Positions 8,361-17,214 are shown, counted from the first letter of the stretch. The stretch is 64,000 nt of DNA from Hymenobacter aranciens (GCF_030580865.1 NZ_JAUQSY010000002.1:1-64000); one strand, 5' to 3'. Translations and numbers: made by a program. Notes: generated from the sequence alone by a model not told the origin.

Positions 8361-9180
8361 ACCCCCGCGCCGCCTCCCAGCCCAGCAGCGCCGCCTTGCG
8401 CCCGGCCCCCCAGCGGTACTGCCCCAGCGCGCCGCCCTGCCGAATCACGCGGTGGCAGGGGATGAGGTAGCCCACCGGGTTGGCCCCGATGGCCGTGCCC
8501 ACGGCCCGGCTGGCCGCCGGGTGCCCGGCTGCCGTCGCCAGCTGCCCGTAGCTGCGCCGCTGCCCCTCCGGAATGCGCAGCAGCGACTCCCACACCTTAA
8601 GCTGAAACGGCGTGCCGCGCAGGTGCAGGTGCAGCCGTTCGGCGGGGCCGAAGTCGCGGGCGAAGAAGCGGGCCACCTGGGCGTGGTGGGCGTCGGCGTG
8701 CTCCGTAAGCGTCGCGTGGGGCCACTCCCGGCGCAGGGCGGCGAGGGCTTCGGCAGGGTCGTCGTCGAAGAAGTGCAGGTGGCAGATGCCGGTGGGGGTA
8801 GCGGCCACCAGGTAGGGGCCGAAGGGGCTATCGGCAAAGCTGAAGTGGAGGCGCAGCGCGGCCCCGCCCTGGCGGTAGTCGCCGGGCGTCATGGCTTCCA
8901 GCTGCACGAATAAATCGTGCAGCCGGCCGGAGCCGGAGAGGCCGGCGGCGTGCGTCGCAGCCTCCACGGTATGTGCTTGGCGCAGCAGCTGCTTGGCGTG
9001 CTCCAGGCTCAGAAACTGCAGGAATTTCTTGGGGCTCACGCCCGCCCACTCCTGAAACTTGCGCTGGAAGTGAAAAGGGCTCCAGTGCGCCTGCCGGGCC
9101 AGCGTTTCCAAGTCGGGCTGGGCTTGGAAGTGCGCCTGGGCGTAAGTGATGGCGGCGGCGATGCGCTGATAGTCGGTCAT
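8359..9180 (-). CDS. ada: Bifunctional AraC-type regulator / methylated-DNA-protein cysteine methyltransferase
   Basis: A 273-residue protein. Residues 1-95 form an AraC-type double helix-turn-helix (WSPFHFQRKFQEWAGVSPKKF). Residues about 110-273 are an MGMT domain with the active-site motif PCHR, Cys242. It should repair O6-alkylguanine by suicidal transfer of the alkyl group and probably control alkylation-response genes. The N-terminal Ada zinc domain that senses methylphosphotriesters in E. coli Ada is missing, which is common in this subgroup. The stop overlaps an inverted repeat. Confidence 0.9.
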   Translation of the reverse strand: MTDYQRIAAAITYAQAHFQAQPDLETLARQAHWSPFHFQRKFQEWAGVSPKKFLQFLSLEHAKQLLRQAHTVEAATHAAGLSGSGRLHDLFVQLEAMTPGDYRQGGAALRLHFSFADSPFGPYLVAATPTGICHLHFFDDDPAEALAALRREWPHATLTEHADAHHAQVARFFARDFGPAERLHLHLRGTPFQLKVWESLLRIPEGQRRSYGQLATAAGHPAASRAVGTAIGANPVGYLIPCHRVIRQGGALGQYRWGAGRKAALLGWEAARG

Positions 9181-9252
9181 GGCAGGGCGGGGAAGAATAC
9201 GACCGCAAAACTACCGGTCTGCCTCACCCGCCGCCACCCGAAACTTGCGGAG

Positions 9253-9534
9253 TTACGCTTCCACCCGCACGCCCTTCCAGAACGCCACCCGGCCCTCGAT
9301 GTGCTTGGCGGCCTCCTTGGTTTCGGGGTAGTACCAGGCGGCATCCTTGTTCAGCTCGCCATTCACGCGCAGCGAGTAGTAGCTGGCGCGGCCCTTCCAG
9401 GGGCAGGTGGTGTGGGCAATGCTGTCTTCGAACAGCTCTTTCTTAAGCGAGTCGGCGGGAAAGTAGTGGTTGTTTTCGACCACGATGGTGTCGTCGCTCT
9501 CGGCCACGACGGTGTTGTTCCAGATGGCTTTCAT
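9253..9534 (-). CDS. DUF427 domain-containing protein
   Basis: A 93-residue single-domain DUF427 protein. Characteristic features are the N-terminal KAIWNNTVVAESDDTIVVE strand pair, the CPWKGRASYYSL segment (about 44-55) and the C-terminal AAWYYPETKEAAKHIEGRV. The family is widespread in bacteria and fungi and has no established function. It is transcribed toward the ada-like gene, 72 bases away, and may be in the same transcript. Confidence 0.88.
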   Translation of the reverse strand: MKAIWNNTVVAESDDTIVVENNHYFPADSLKKELFEDSIAHTTCPWKGRASYYSLRVNGELNKDAAWYYPETKEAAKHIEGRVAFWKGVRVEA

Positions 9535-9624
9535 GGGGGTGGGAATAGCAGGGTAAGCAGGGAAGAATGAACCGAATGAACATTGCTGCCGCCCGGGTTG
9601 TTTTCAGAGCCTATCCCCAATACT

Positions 9625-10731
9625 ATGGCAGTAGGCTTCCGCTTCCGCGATTACGTACCCGACGAGCATCCCGACCAGGGCTTCGAGTCGCTTTTTAATA
9701 TTTTCATGCAGCTCGTCACCATCACCTCCGGCGATGTGGGCGAAGCGCTGTCGTGGCTCAATGAGCTCGACAAGCAGTACGGCCTCACCAACGACGAGTA
9801 CGGCATGGGCAATTTCATCGACGACCTCAAGAAAAAAGGCTACATCGATGAAAACGAGCAGCAGCGCGGCGAGCTGAAAATCACCCCCAAGACGGAGCAG
9901 AAAATCCGCAAGTCGGCGCTGGAGGAAATCTTCGGCAAGCTCAAGAAAAGCAGCACCGGCAACCACCGCACCCCCCACACCGGCCAGGGCGACGAGCAAA
10001 GCACCGACCTGCGCGAGTTCCGCTTCGGCGACTCGCTGGAGCAGATTCAGATGTCCGAGTCCATCCGCAACGCCCAGCTTAACCACGGCATGGAGGGCGA
10101 CGACTTCATGCTGACCGAGGGCGACCTCGAAGTGCGCGAAAACGAGCACAAGAGCCAGACCAGCACCGTGCTGATGATTGACATCTCGCACTCGATGATT
10201 CTCTACGGCGAGGACCGCATCACGCCGGCCAAAAAGGTCGCCATGGCCCTGGCCGAGCTCGTGAAGCAGAAGTACCCCAAGGACTCGCTCGACGTCATCG
10301 TGTTCGGCAACGACGCCTGGCAAATCGAAGTCAAGGACTTGCCCTACCTGCAGGTGGGCCCCTACCACACCAACACCGTGGCCGGCCTGGAGCTGGCCAT
10401 GGACCTGCTGCGCAAGCGCAAAACGCCCAACAAGCAGATTTTCATGATTACCGACGGCAAGCCTACCTGCCTCAAGGAAGCCGGCGGCTACTACAAAAAC
10501 TCCTTCGGCCTCGACCGCAAAGTGGTGAACCGCACCCTGAACCTGGCCGCCGCCGCCCGCCGCGTCAAAATCCCCATCACCACCTTCATGATTACCTCCG
10601 ACCCGTACCTGCAGAAGTTCGTGGAGGAATTCACGGAGGTAAATCAGGGCAAGGCCTACTACTCGGGTCTGAAAGGGCTGGGGCAGCTGGTGTTTGAGGA
10701 CTATAAGAAGAACCGCCGCAAGTCGCTGTAA
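9625..10731 (+). CDS. VWA domain protein (probable partner of the MoxR-like ATPase at 12264)
   Basis: A 368-residue protein from the ATG at 9625; the 14 residues upstream in frame look non-coding. The C-terminal half is a von Willebrand A domain with the metal site DISHS (Asp186, Ser188, Ser190) and Asp277 in MITDGKP. The N-terminal half is charged and helical. Such proteins pair with MoxR/ChlI-like AAA+ ATPases, as in magnesium chelatase D/I or ViaA/RavA, to remodel or insert metals into targets. A matching AAA+ gene lies 1.5 kb downstream in the same direction. The actual target is unknown. Confidence 0.85.
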   Translation: MAVGFRFRDYVPDEHPDQGFESLFNIFMQLVTITSGDVGEALSWLNELDKQYGLTNDEYGMGNFIDDLKKKGYIDENEQQRGELKITPKTEQKIRKSALEEIFGKLKKSSTGNHRTPHTGQGDEQSTDLREFRFGDSLEQIQMSESIRNAQLNHGMEGDDFMLTEGDLEVRENEHKSQTSTVLMIDISHSMILYGEDRITPAKKVAMALAELVKQKYPKDSLDVIVFGNDAWQIEVKDLPYLQVGPYHTNTVAGLELAMDLLRKRKTPNKQIFMITDGKPTCLKEAGGYYKNSFGLDRKVVNRTLNLAAAARRVKIPITTFMITSDPYLQKFVEEFTEVNQGKAYYSGLKGLGQLVFEDYKKNRRKSL

Positions 10732-10737
10732 GAACTG

Positions 10738-10872
10738 ATGCGCAAGCTCTTTGGCCGTACTGGCGCAATTATTATCTCAGTGCTGCTAGTTGTAGTAGTC
10801 GCTTACATGCTCATTATGTGCGCGCTTCTGTTTTGGGGCATCCCAACGGAGTGGGGTGGAGCCACTCAATGA
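10738..10872 (+). CDS. Small membrane protein, 44 aa
   Basis: An ATG six bases after the VWA stop opens a 44-codon frame ending in TGA at 10870-10872. The product starts MRKLFGRTGA, has one strongly hydrophobic helix (IIISVLLVVVVAYMLIMCAL, residues about 11-30) and a short polar tail ending GGATQ. The positive-inside N-terminus followed by a single helix is what a small inner-membrane protein looks like. Spacing suggests translational coupling with the VWA gene. No family recognised. Confidence 0.6.
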   Translation: MRKLFGRTGAIIISVLLVVVVAYMLIMCALLFWGIPTEWGGATQ

Positions 10873-10908
10873 GTTTCGGTAGCTCTACCTAATCAAAATA
10901 ATCGAAAA

Positions 10909-11878
10909 CTACTGCGTCACAGCGCCATCCTCCGGGGTGGCGTTTTTGATTTTCGGCACCGTTTGCAGGTAGGCCCAGAGGCCGTTAACCTCCTCATCGG
11001 TTAGCGTGGAGTACTTGGGCATGGGGTAGGCCAGCGGGCCGTGGGGCGACATACCGAAGCGGATGGCTTGGGCAAACTGCGCGGGCGTCCAGTCGCCGAG
11101 GCCGGTGTTTTCGTCCATTGTCAGGTTGCGGGTTACCACGGCTTTCTGCTCGCGGTTCAGCATGGGGTTGCCGCCGCCGAGGTAGCCGGTTGATTTTTCG
11201 GGCTCCAGGGCGTTGTTGCTGGCGAAGTCTTTGGAGTGGCACTCGTAGCACTTGTAGCGGCCCACCACCAAGTAGCGGCCGTAGGCTACGGCATCGGTGG
11301 GGGCGGGGGCCAGCACCGGCTGCGTGGGCATCGGCGTGGGCTTCATCACGGTGTTGGTGAGAGCTTTCAGCAGGAAGGATGGTTCCTGCGCATGGCTGGC
11401 TACGGGCGTAGCGCGCAGCAGCGGATTATCCGAGCGCAGGAAGGCAATGATGCTTTCCATATCCTCGTCCGACATGTGCACGAAGCTGGGCATGACCAGC
11501 CGGTAGCGGCCGTCGGGCCCGAGGCCGGTGCGCAGCAGGGCGGCCAGCTGCCCGTCGGTCCAGCCGCCGATGCCGTGGGTTTTGTCCTGGGTGATGTTGG
11601 CCGAGTAGATGCGGCCGAAATCGGGCGTCAGGTCGGGGATGAGCTGGCCGGAGAGGGTGTTGGTCTGCGGATTGCGGTGGCAGTCGGCGCAGGAGCTCAT
11701 CACCAGCTTTTCGCCCAGGGCCAGGCGCTCGGGGGTGGCCTGCACGGCCAGGCTGGCGGAGGCGGCCGGTGGGGCGTAGCTCGGCACGCCGCGCACGGCA
11801 ATGAAAGTGGCGAAGCCGGCCCCGGCCCAGCAGCACCAGGCCCAGCACGAGGCCGAGAATGCGGAGGATTTTCTTCAT
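10909..11878 (-). CDS. Dihaem c-type cytochrome, frameshifted near its N-terminus
   Basis: Two CxxCH haem motifs are present (SCADCHRN and KCYECHSK), each followed by cytochrome-c-like sequence with candidate Met ligands, so this is a two-domain periplasmic cytochrome. The frame with both haems is open from a GTG at 11796. Its signal anchor (MKKILRILGLVLGLVLLG, ATG at 11878) lies in another frame. The full span is 970 bases, one more than a multiple of three, and the break falls in the GGCCGGGGCC run around 11820-11827. Either the gene is broken or there is a one-base sequencing error in a GC run; repaired it would encode about 322 residues. Confidence 0.8.
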
Positions 11879-12057
11879 GGTTTTTGACAGAAAAAGAAGG
11901 TGATAAAAAGCCGGCTGGCTTTTCGGAAAGCAAGAAAGCGAATAAGTATGCAATTATCAAATAACAGCTGGCTGCATTCTGGCTTCACCGGATAGCCGGG
12001 CTCCGTCGTGACGCCGTTGCGGCCCGGTCCGTTGCCAGCGGGGGGGGGGCGTTGGGT

Positions 12058-12178
12058 GTGGTAGTACGAATTCCGCGCAGCGGTTCGTACTACCACTCTG
12101 ACGGTGTTAAGACCACGCCAATCTGCACCAAACGACGCAGTGGTAGCACGAACCGCTGCGCGGAATTCGTACTACCAC
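12058..12178. repeat. Paired palindromic repeat, family 1 (GTGGTAGTACGAA type)
   Basis: A 39-base unit at 12058-12096 and its reverse complement at 12140-12178 (one mismatch) flank a 43-base spacer. Each unit is itself an imperfect palindrome with ends GTGGTAGTACGAA and TTCGTACTACCAC. The same arrangement occurs at 38843-38963. This is the architecture of REP/BIME elements. It lies upstream of the AAA+ gene, in the 385-base gap behind the cytochrome gene. Confidence 0.9.
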
Positions 12179-12263
12179 ACCCTACGACCCCGCCGCCCTG
12201 AACCTCAGCCCCCCGTTCGCGGTTAAGGTAGCTGGGAAACCGATTTCCCGCCCACTCCGATTC

Positions 12264-13787
12264 ATGCAGCCTACTATCAATACCCTCGGCCAGCTCAAGG
12301 CGGCCGGTTACGTGTCCCGCACCGTCAAGCAAGAGCTGCGGGAAAACCTCATCAAGAAGCTCAAAAACAAGGAAGAAGTATTCCCCGGCATCTTCGGCTA
12401 CGAGGAAACCGTGATTCCGGAATTGCAGCGCGCCATCCTGGCCGGGCACCACATCAATTTGCTGGGCTTGCGCGGGCAGGCCAAGACGCGCATTGCGCGC
12501 CTGCTCATCAATTTGCTCGATGAGTACGTGCCCGTGGTGGCCGGCTCCGAGCTCAACGACGACCCGCTGCAGCCGCTGTCCATCTTCGCCAAAAACCTCA
12601 TCGAAGAAAAGGGCGACGACACCCCCATCACCTGGCTGGCCCGCGCCGACCGCTACACCGAGAAGCTGGCGACGCCCGACGTGAGCGTGGCCGACCTCAT
12701 CGGCGACGCCGACCCCATCAAAGCGGCCACGCTTAAGTTGCCTTATAGCGACGAGCGGGTCATCCACTTCGGGCTGATTCCGCGGGCGCACCGGGGCATT
12801 TTCGTGATTAACGAGCTGCCCGACTTGCAGGCGCGCATTCAGGTGTCGCTGTTCAACATCCTGCAGGAGGGCGACATCCAGATTCGCGGTTTCAAGGTGC
12901 GGCTGCCACTCGATATTCAGTTCGTCTTCACCGCCAACCCGGAGGACTACACCAACCGGGGCTCCATCGTGACGCCGCTCAAGGACCGGATTGACGCGCA
13001 GATTATCACGCACTACCCCAAGTCCATCGAAATCGGCAAGCGCATCACCAAGCAGGAGGCCCGCATCAAGGACGAGCAGCGCGGGCTGGTGACGAGCAAC
13101 GAAGTCATCCACGACCTCGTGGAGCAGGTGGCCGTGGAGGCCCGCGGCTCCGAGTTTGTCGATGCCAAGTCGGGCGTGTCGGCCCGCCTCACCATCTCGG
13201 CCTACGAGCAGGTGATTGCCGGGGCCGAGCGCCGGGCGCTGGTCAACGGCGAAAGCAATACTTACGTGCGCATCGGCGACTTCATCACCGCCGTGCCGGC
13301 CGTGACGGGCAAGGTGGAGCTGGTGTACGAGGGCGAGCAGGAGGGCGCCGGCATCGTGGCCGAGAAGCTGATGGGCAAGGCCATCCGCACGCTGTTTCTG
13401 AATTATTTCCCCGACCCCGAGAAGTCCAAGAAGCTCAAAAACCGCCCCTCGCCCTACAAAACCGTGCAGGGCTGGTTCAGCAACGGCCACACCATCGACC
13501 TGCTGCACGACGCCAGCACCACCGACTACCGCGCCACCCTCGACGGCGTGCCCGGCCTGCGCAACATCACCACCGAGCTGCACCCCAACGAGACGCCCGA
13601 GCACACCTACTTCCTGATGGAATTCCTGCTCCACGGCCTGGCCGAGTACAGCCTGATTTCGCGCAACCGCCTCAGCGGCGGCGCGCAGTTCAAGGATTTG
13701 CTGGCCTCGATGTTCACCATGCCCTCGTTTGGGGAAGGGGAGGACGAGGACGAAGACGAGGACGAGAAGCCGCGCCGCCGGCGGTAA
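12264..13787 (+). CDS. MoxR/ChlI-like AAA+ ATPase
   Basis: A 507-residue ATPase. The Walker A motif GLRGQAKT starts at residue 68, the Walker B-like FVINE has Asn183-Glu184, and sensor 1 is FVFTANPED. These match the magnesium-chelatase subunit I/MoxR clade of AAA+ proteins, in which the Walker B often ends in NE. The C-terminal tail is very acidic then basic (EDEDEDEDEKPRRRR). No chlorophyll genes are present, so it is not expected to insert magnesium; it probably works with the VWA protein at 9625. The 3' third of the gene has a shuffled partial copy at 15945-16085. Confidence 0.85.
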   Translation: MQPTINTLGQLKAAGYVSRTVKQELRENLIKKLKNKEEVFPGIFGYEETVIPELQRAILAGHHINLLGLRGQAKTRIARLLINLLDEYVPVVAGSELNDDPLQPLSIFAKNLIEEKGDDTPITWLARADRYTEKLATPDVSVADLIGDADPIKAATLKLPYSDERVIHFGLIPRAHRGIFVINELPDLQARIQVSLFNILQEGDIQIRGFKVRLPLDIQFVFTANPEDYTNRGSIVTPLKDRIDAQIITHYPKSIEIGKRITKQEARIKDEQRGLVTSNEVIHDLVEQVAVEARGSEFVDAKSGVSARLTISAYEQVIAGAERRALVNGESNTYVRIGDFITAVPAVTGKVELVYEGEQEGAGIVAEKLMGKAIRTLFLNYFPDPEKSKKLKNRPSPYKTVQGWFSNGHTIDLLHDASTTDYRATLDGVPGLRNITTELHPNETPEHTYFLMEFLLHGLAEYSLISRNRLSGGAQFKDLLASMFTMPSFGEGEDEDEDEDEKPRRRR

Positions 13788-13812
13788 TCACGCGCACTAC
13801 GAAACCAGTGCG

Positions 13813-13975
13813 GACTAGCCGCAAAGCGGCGTCACGTTGGTAGTTGTAGTTGTCAGTTACGTAATCAGAGCCGCAAAGCGGCGGCACTTATCCCTGCGAA
13901 CAGTGCCGCCTCTTTGCGGCTCTGTTCATTACACATCGTTCGAACTACCAACGTGCCGCCGCTTTGCGGCTAGTC
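13813..13975. repeat. Nested hairpin repeat, family 2 (AGCCGCAAAGCGGC type)
   Basis: Outer arms 13813-13845 and 13943-13975 (33 bases, one mismatch) enclose an inner hairpin with arms 13866-13888 and 13902-13924 (23 bases, one mismatch). Each arm contains GCCGCAAAGCGGC. A second copy lies at 29720-29925. The right arm ends only six bases before the ATG of the acetyltransferase gene, so that gene's promoter must be inside or upstream of the element. Confidence 0.9.
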
Positions 13976-13981
13976 TTGCTT

Positions 13982-14569
13982 ATGAAAACCGCCAAACAAC
14001 AAATGCTGGCCGGCGACATGTACCAGGCCAACGACCCACAACTCGTAGCCGAGCGGCTGGCCGCCAAAGAGCTGGTATTCGAGCTCAACGCCCTGCACCC
14101 CCGCGCCACCGACCAGAAAGAAACCCTGCTGCGGCAACTGCTGGGCGCTACGGGTAGCCGCTTCCACATCGAAACGCCCTTTCGCTGCGACTACGGCTAC
14201 AACATTCGGGTGGGCGAGAACTTCTACGCCAACTACAACTGCACCATCCTCGACTGCGCGCCGGTGACCATCGGCGACAATGTGCTGCTGGCGCCCAACG
14301 TGAGTTTGTTCACGGCGGGGCACGCGCTACACCCGGTGCCGCGGGCCCAGGAATGGGAGTTTGCCCGGCCCATCACCATCGGCAACAACGTGTGGCTGGG
14401 CGGCAACGTGGTCGTGACGCCCGGCGTGCGCATCGGCGACAACTCCATTATCGGTGCGGGCAGCGTGGTGACGCGCGACGTGCCGGCCAACGTGGTGGCG
14501 GTGGGCAACCCCTGCCGGGTACTGCGCGAGATTACGGCGGCGGACAGGGAGCGGGGCTTTACCGTGTAG
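13982..14569 (+). CDS. maa: Maltose/galactoside O-acetyltransferase family protein
   Basis: A 195-residue left-handed beta-helix acetyltransferase starting at the ATG at 13982 (an upstream ATG at 13964 lies in the repeat). The N-terminal Mac domain (KTAKQQMLAGDMYQANDPQL) and hexapeptide repeats such as ITIGNNVWLGGNVVVTPGV are visible, and the catalytic His sits in FTAGHALHP. It transfers acetyl from acetyl-CoA to sugar hydroxyls. The natural acceptor is uncertain, so the symbol reflects family only. Confidence 0.88.
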   Translation: MKTAKQQMLAGDMYQANDPQLVAERLAAKELVFELNALHPRATDQKETLLRQLLGATGSRFHIETPFRCDYGYNIRVGENFYANYNCTILDCAPVTIGDNVLLAPNVSLFTAGHALHPVPRAQEWEFARPITIGNNVWLGGNVVVTPGVRIGDNSIIGAGSVVTRDVPANVVAVGNPCRVLREITAADRERGFTV

Positions 14570-14790
14570 CCGAAAAACGGAATTGGAAGTTTCCCGGCTC
14601 CGGGCGGGCCGGGGGGCAAGGGCTGCCGGCCGGCGCGGAAGGTGCTGCCGGGCGCGCAGTTGCGCCGGGGCAAGCGCTGGCGTGAGAAGCTCAACCAGGC
14701 AATTGCATCTTCGCCGGAAACAGAACCGATTACGTAACGGACGGAAAGGCGGCGCGTACACCCGGCTTCTACATCCATTTCTTCTTTTCC

Positions 14791-15930
14791 ATGTTTCCTG
14801 TTTCCTTTTTCCGCCGCAGCCTGACCCTGGGTGGCCGGCTGCTGCTACCCGCCGCCCTGCTGCTGAGCCTCGCCAGCTGCGACAACGACGACGACGAGAA
14901 CGTCAGCCCCAACGATGCGCTTATCACTACCAGCACGGCCAAGCCTGCCTTCGCGCCCGATATCGACGACCAGATGTGGGCCGTCGTCGACCAGTTTATC
15001 AAGTTCGGCACGCCGCCGCTGCCTACCCTCACGCCCCGGCAGGCCCGCATGGCCCCGAGCGTGACCGACGCCGTGGAAACCCTGCTGGCCAACAACGACC
15101 AGTCGGCCGAGGACTTCAACCTGACCATCACGCAGCAGGTGATTCCCGGCAGCTACACGCCGCAGTCGGCCCCCGATGGCCTGCTGGTGCGCATCTACAA
15201 GCCGGCGGGGGCCACGGGCACGCTGCCGGCCATCGTGTATTACCACGGCGGCGGCTGGGTAATTGGCTCGCTCGACGTGTATGAGCCCTCCTGCAAAGCC
15301 CTGGCTCAGAATACCGGCGCCGTGGTGGTGAGCCTCGACTACCGCCTGGCACCCGAAGCCAAGTTTCCGGCCGCCCACGAAGATGCCTTTGCCGCCTACA
15401 AGTGGATGCGCAAGCAGGCCGCTACCCTCGGCATCGACTCGAATAAGATTGCCGTGGCCGGCGAAAGCGCCGGCGGCAACATGGCCGTGGGCGTGTGCCT
15501 GCTGGCCAAGGAGCGCAACGTGGCCCAGCCCCGGCACATCCTGGCCGTGTACCCGGTATCGAACAACGACCTGACCACCGCCAGCTACCAGCAATACGCC
15601 AATGCCGTGCCCCTGAACAAGGCCAACGTGGAATACTTCACCGGCCTCTACTTCAACTCGCCGGCCGACGGCGACAACCGCCTCATCTCCCTCACCGACG
15701 TGGCCAACCTGCAGGGCCTGCCCGCTACCACCATCATCGGCGCCCAGATTGACCTCCTCCAGACTGAGGGCGCGCAGCTGCGCGACAAGCTCACCGCCGC
15801 CGGCGTGACGGTGAATTACCAGCTCTACCAGGGCACGACGCACGAGTTCTTCGGCACCTACGACGTGGTGCCTAAGGCCGCCGAAGCCCAAACCTACGCG
15901 GCCGACCGGCTGAAGGCGGCGTTTCAATAG
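14791..15930 (+). CDS. Alpha/beta hydrolase lipoprotein (HSL-type esterase)
   Basis: A 379-residue protein with a lipoprotein signal (LLLSLASC, lipidated Cys at about residue 30) followed by an Asp-rich linker (DNDDDENVS). The hormone-sensitive-lipase family motifs are present: oxyanion HGGGW at 152-156 and nucleophile GESAGG with Ser226, plus a C-terminal catalytic His in TTHEFFG and a probable Asp in AQIDLL. It should hydrolyse small esters at the cell envelope; the substrate is unknown. About 220 bases upstream separate it from the acetyltransferase, in which no other feature was seen. Confidence 0.88.
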   Translation: MFPVSFFRRSLTLGGRLLLPAALLLSLASCDNDDDENVSPNDALITTSTAKPAFAPDIDDQMWAVVDQFIKFGTPPLPTLTPRQARMAPSVTDAVETLLANNDQSAEDFNLTITQQVIPGSYTPQSAPDGLLVRIYKPAGATGTLPAIVYYHGGGWVIGSLDVYEPSCKALAQNTGAVVVSLDYRLAPEAKFPAAHEDAFAAYKWMRKQAATLGIDSNKIAVAGESAGGNMAVGVCLLAKERNVAQPRHILAVYPVSNNDLTTASYQQYANAVPLNKANVEYFTGLYFNSPADGDNRLISLTDVANLQGLPATTIIGAQIDLLQTEGAQLRDKLTAAGVTVNYQLYQGTTHEFFGTYDVVPKAAEAQTYAADRLKAAFQ

Positions 15931-15944
15931 TAGCCTCGCACCCA

Positions 15945-16085
15945 GCGGGCGCAGGCATCGTGGCCGGGAAGCTCAAAAACCGCCCCCTCGCCCGACGCCA
16001 GCACCACCGACTACCGCGCCACCCTCGACGGCGTGCCAGCGAGCTGCACCCCAACGAAACGCCCGGGCACACCTGCTTCCTGGCC
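15945..16085 (+). pseudogene. Shuffled fragment of the MoxR-like AAA+ gene
   Basis: This intergenic stretch repeats several pieces of the AAA+ gene at 12264 in the same order with internal deletions. Segments matching the parent near 13342-13362 (GGCATCGTGGCCG), 13429-13453 (AAGCTCAAAAACCGCCCC), 13508-13552 (GACGCCAGCACCACCGAC) and 13574-13620 (GAGCTGCACCCCAACGA) are joined directly. The junctions fall at short shared sequences. It has no open frame of useful length and is a remnant. Confidence 0.85.
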
Positions 16086-16112
16086 ACGCTAAGCAGAGCG
16101 CCTCTCTATCAA

Positions 16113-16148
16113 AAAGGCCCCGCGCAACACCTGTTGCGCGGGGCCTTT
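16113..16148. terminator. Bidirectional intrinsic terminator
   Basis: A 16-bp stem (AAAGGCCCCGCGCAAC, 16113-16128, with 16133-16148) and a 4-base loop, flanked by A- and T-runs. It separates the esterase region from the converging alpha/beta hydrolase gene and can serve both strands. Confidence 0.88.
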
Positions 16149-16169
16149 CTGGTACGTTTAAAGCCTGTC

Positions 16170-17000
16170 TTAGCTGGCCGGTGCGGCGGCCTCGGGGGCC
16201 GTTGCGGGGGCTGTTGATTGGCTGGTGACCGCCAGAATGAGGTCCACCGTTTCCTGGGGCTGGTCCCAGTGGGGGAAGTGCCCGCATTTATCAAACCAGT
16301 ACAGCGAAGCATCTGGGAAAGCCGCCAGCGCCCGGGGGGCCTGGCTGGGGGGCAGCACCCGGTCTTGCCGGCCCCAGCCGATAACCAGCGGGGGCTTGAT
16401 GCTGCCCCGCGGGGCCCCGGCCTGCCGCTGGCCGTAGGCCAGGTGCTTCAGGACTTCGTCGAAGTTGGTGGTGCGGGCAAAGCTGCGCATCTCGGTGAGG
16501 GCCACGTCGGCCGGCACGCGCCAGGGGCGGGCCGAAAACTGCGCCAGCAGCAGTGTGCGGCCCACGGCGCTGCCCGTGATGGCGGGCATCAGCGGCTGCA
16601 GCAGGCGCACCAGCCGCACCGAACCGGCCACCGAATAGTAGAAAAAGGGTACCTGCCAGCCTTCCCAAAATCCGCCCGGGTCGAGCGACACGACGGCCCC
16701 CAGTACGCCGCGCCGGGCCAACTCCAGCACCAGCCGCGCGCCCATCGAGGAGCCCACGCAGTCGACGCCGACCAGGTTGTGGTCGCGCAGCCAGCTTTCC
16801 AGGGCATCGGCCAGGGTGTAGAAGGAGTTTTCGCCGGGCAGCTTGGGCGTTTGGCCGTGGCCGGGCAGGTCCAGGGCAATGACCTCGCGCTTGCGGGAGA
16901 GGCCGTCGAGCACGGGGTTCCAGGACCGCCAGCTGCCGCCGATGCCGTGTATCAGGAGGAGGGGCTTGCCGGTGCCGAGCCGAATGTGGTGCATGTTCAT
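16170..17000 (-). CDS. Alpha/beta fold hydrolase
   Basis: A 276-residue hydrolase starting at the ATG at 17000; the 24 residues upstream in frame do not fit the family. Visible elements: LLLIHGIGGSW oxyanion region, nucleophile elbow GSSMG (Ser85), Asp in GWGRQDRVLP and His in CGHFPHWDQP near the end. The C-terminus is low-complexity (APATAPEAAAP). No signal peptide, so cytoplasmic. Substrate unknown; the family includes esterases, dehalogenases and C-C bond hydrolases. Confidence 0.85.
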   Translation of the reverse strand: MNMHHIRLGTGKPLLLIHGIGGSWRSWNPVLDGLSRKREVIALDLPGHGQTPKLPGENSFYTLADALESWLRDHNLVGVDCVGSSMGARLVLELARRGVLGAVVSLDPGGFWEGWQVPFFYYSVAGSVRLVRLLQPLMPAITGSAVGRTLLLAQFSARPWRVPADVALTEMRSFARTTNFDEVLKHLAYGQRQAGAPRGSIKPPLVIGWGRQDRVLPPSQAPRALAAFPDASLYWFDKCGHFPHWDQPQETVDLILAVTSQSTAPATAPEAAAPAS

Positions 17001-17172
17001 TAGATGGCGGGATGAGGATAGGAGTTGCTGTACGCAGCCAGGGCGGAAACGACGTGATACCGGGCAATTCATTTTCCGGGCCCTGCCCCGGGCCCCACAG
17101 AACGTAGCAACCCCACCCCGGGCTTAGGCCTGGCTGGCGGCGTAGGCGGCACCGAGGGCAGGGGCGCGGGCT

Positions 17173-17214
17173 GCCCAGCGTCGGACAAATTCTGCCCAAC
17201 GTCCGACAGATTCG
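17173..17214. repeat. Short 21-nt repeat pair (array 3)
   Basis: Two consecutive 21-nt units (17173-17193, 17194-17214), both of the form GCCCAnCGTCsGACAnATTC, resemble units of the longer arrays at 19029 and 26061. They lie 66 bases upstream of the AAA/DUF4276 pair. Confidence 0.6.

Noticed and set aside
12090..13634. 514-aa minus-strand open frame
   Set aside because: Antisense shadow of the MoxR-like ATPase gene; composition is typical of GC-driven frames.
12264..13787. Magnesium chelatase for chlorophyll synthesis
   Set aside because: Only the AAA+ and VWA parts resemble it; there is no large subunit and no chlorophyll pathway gene in the window.
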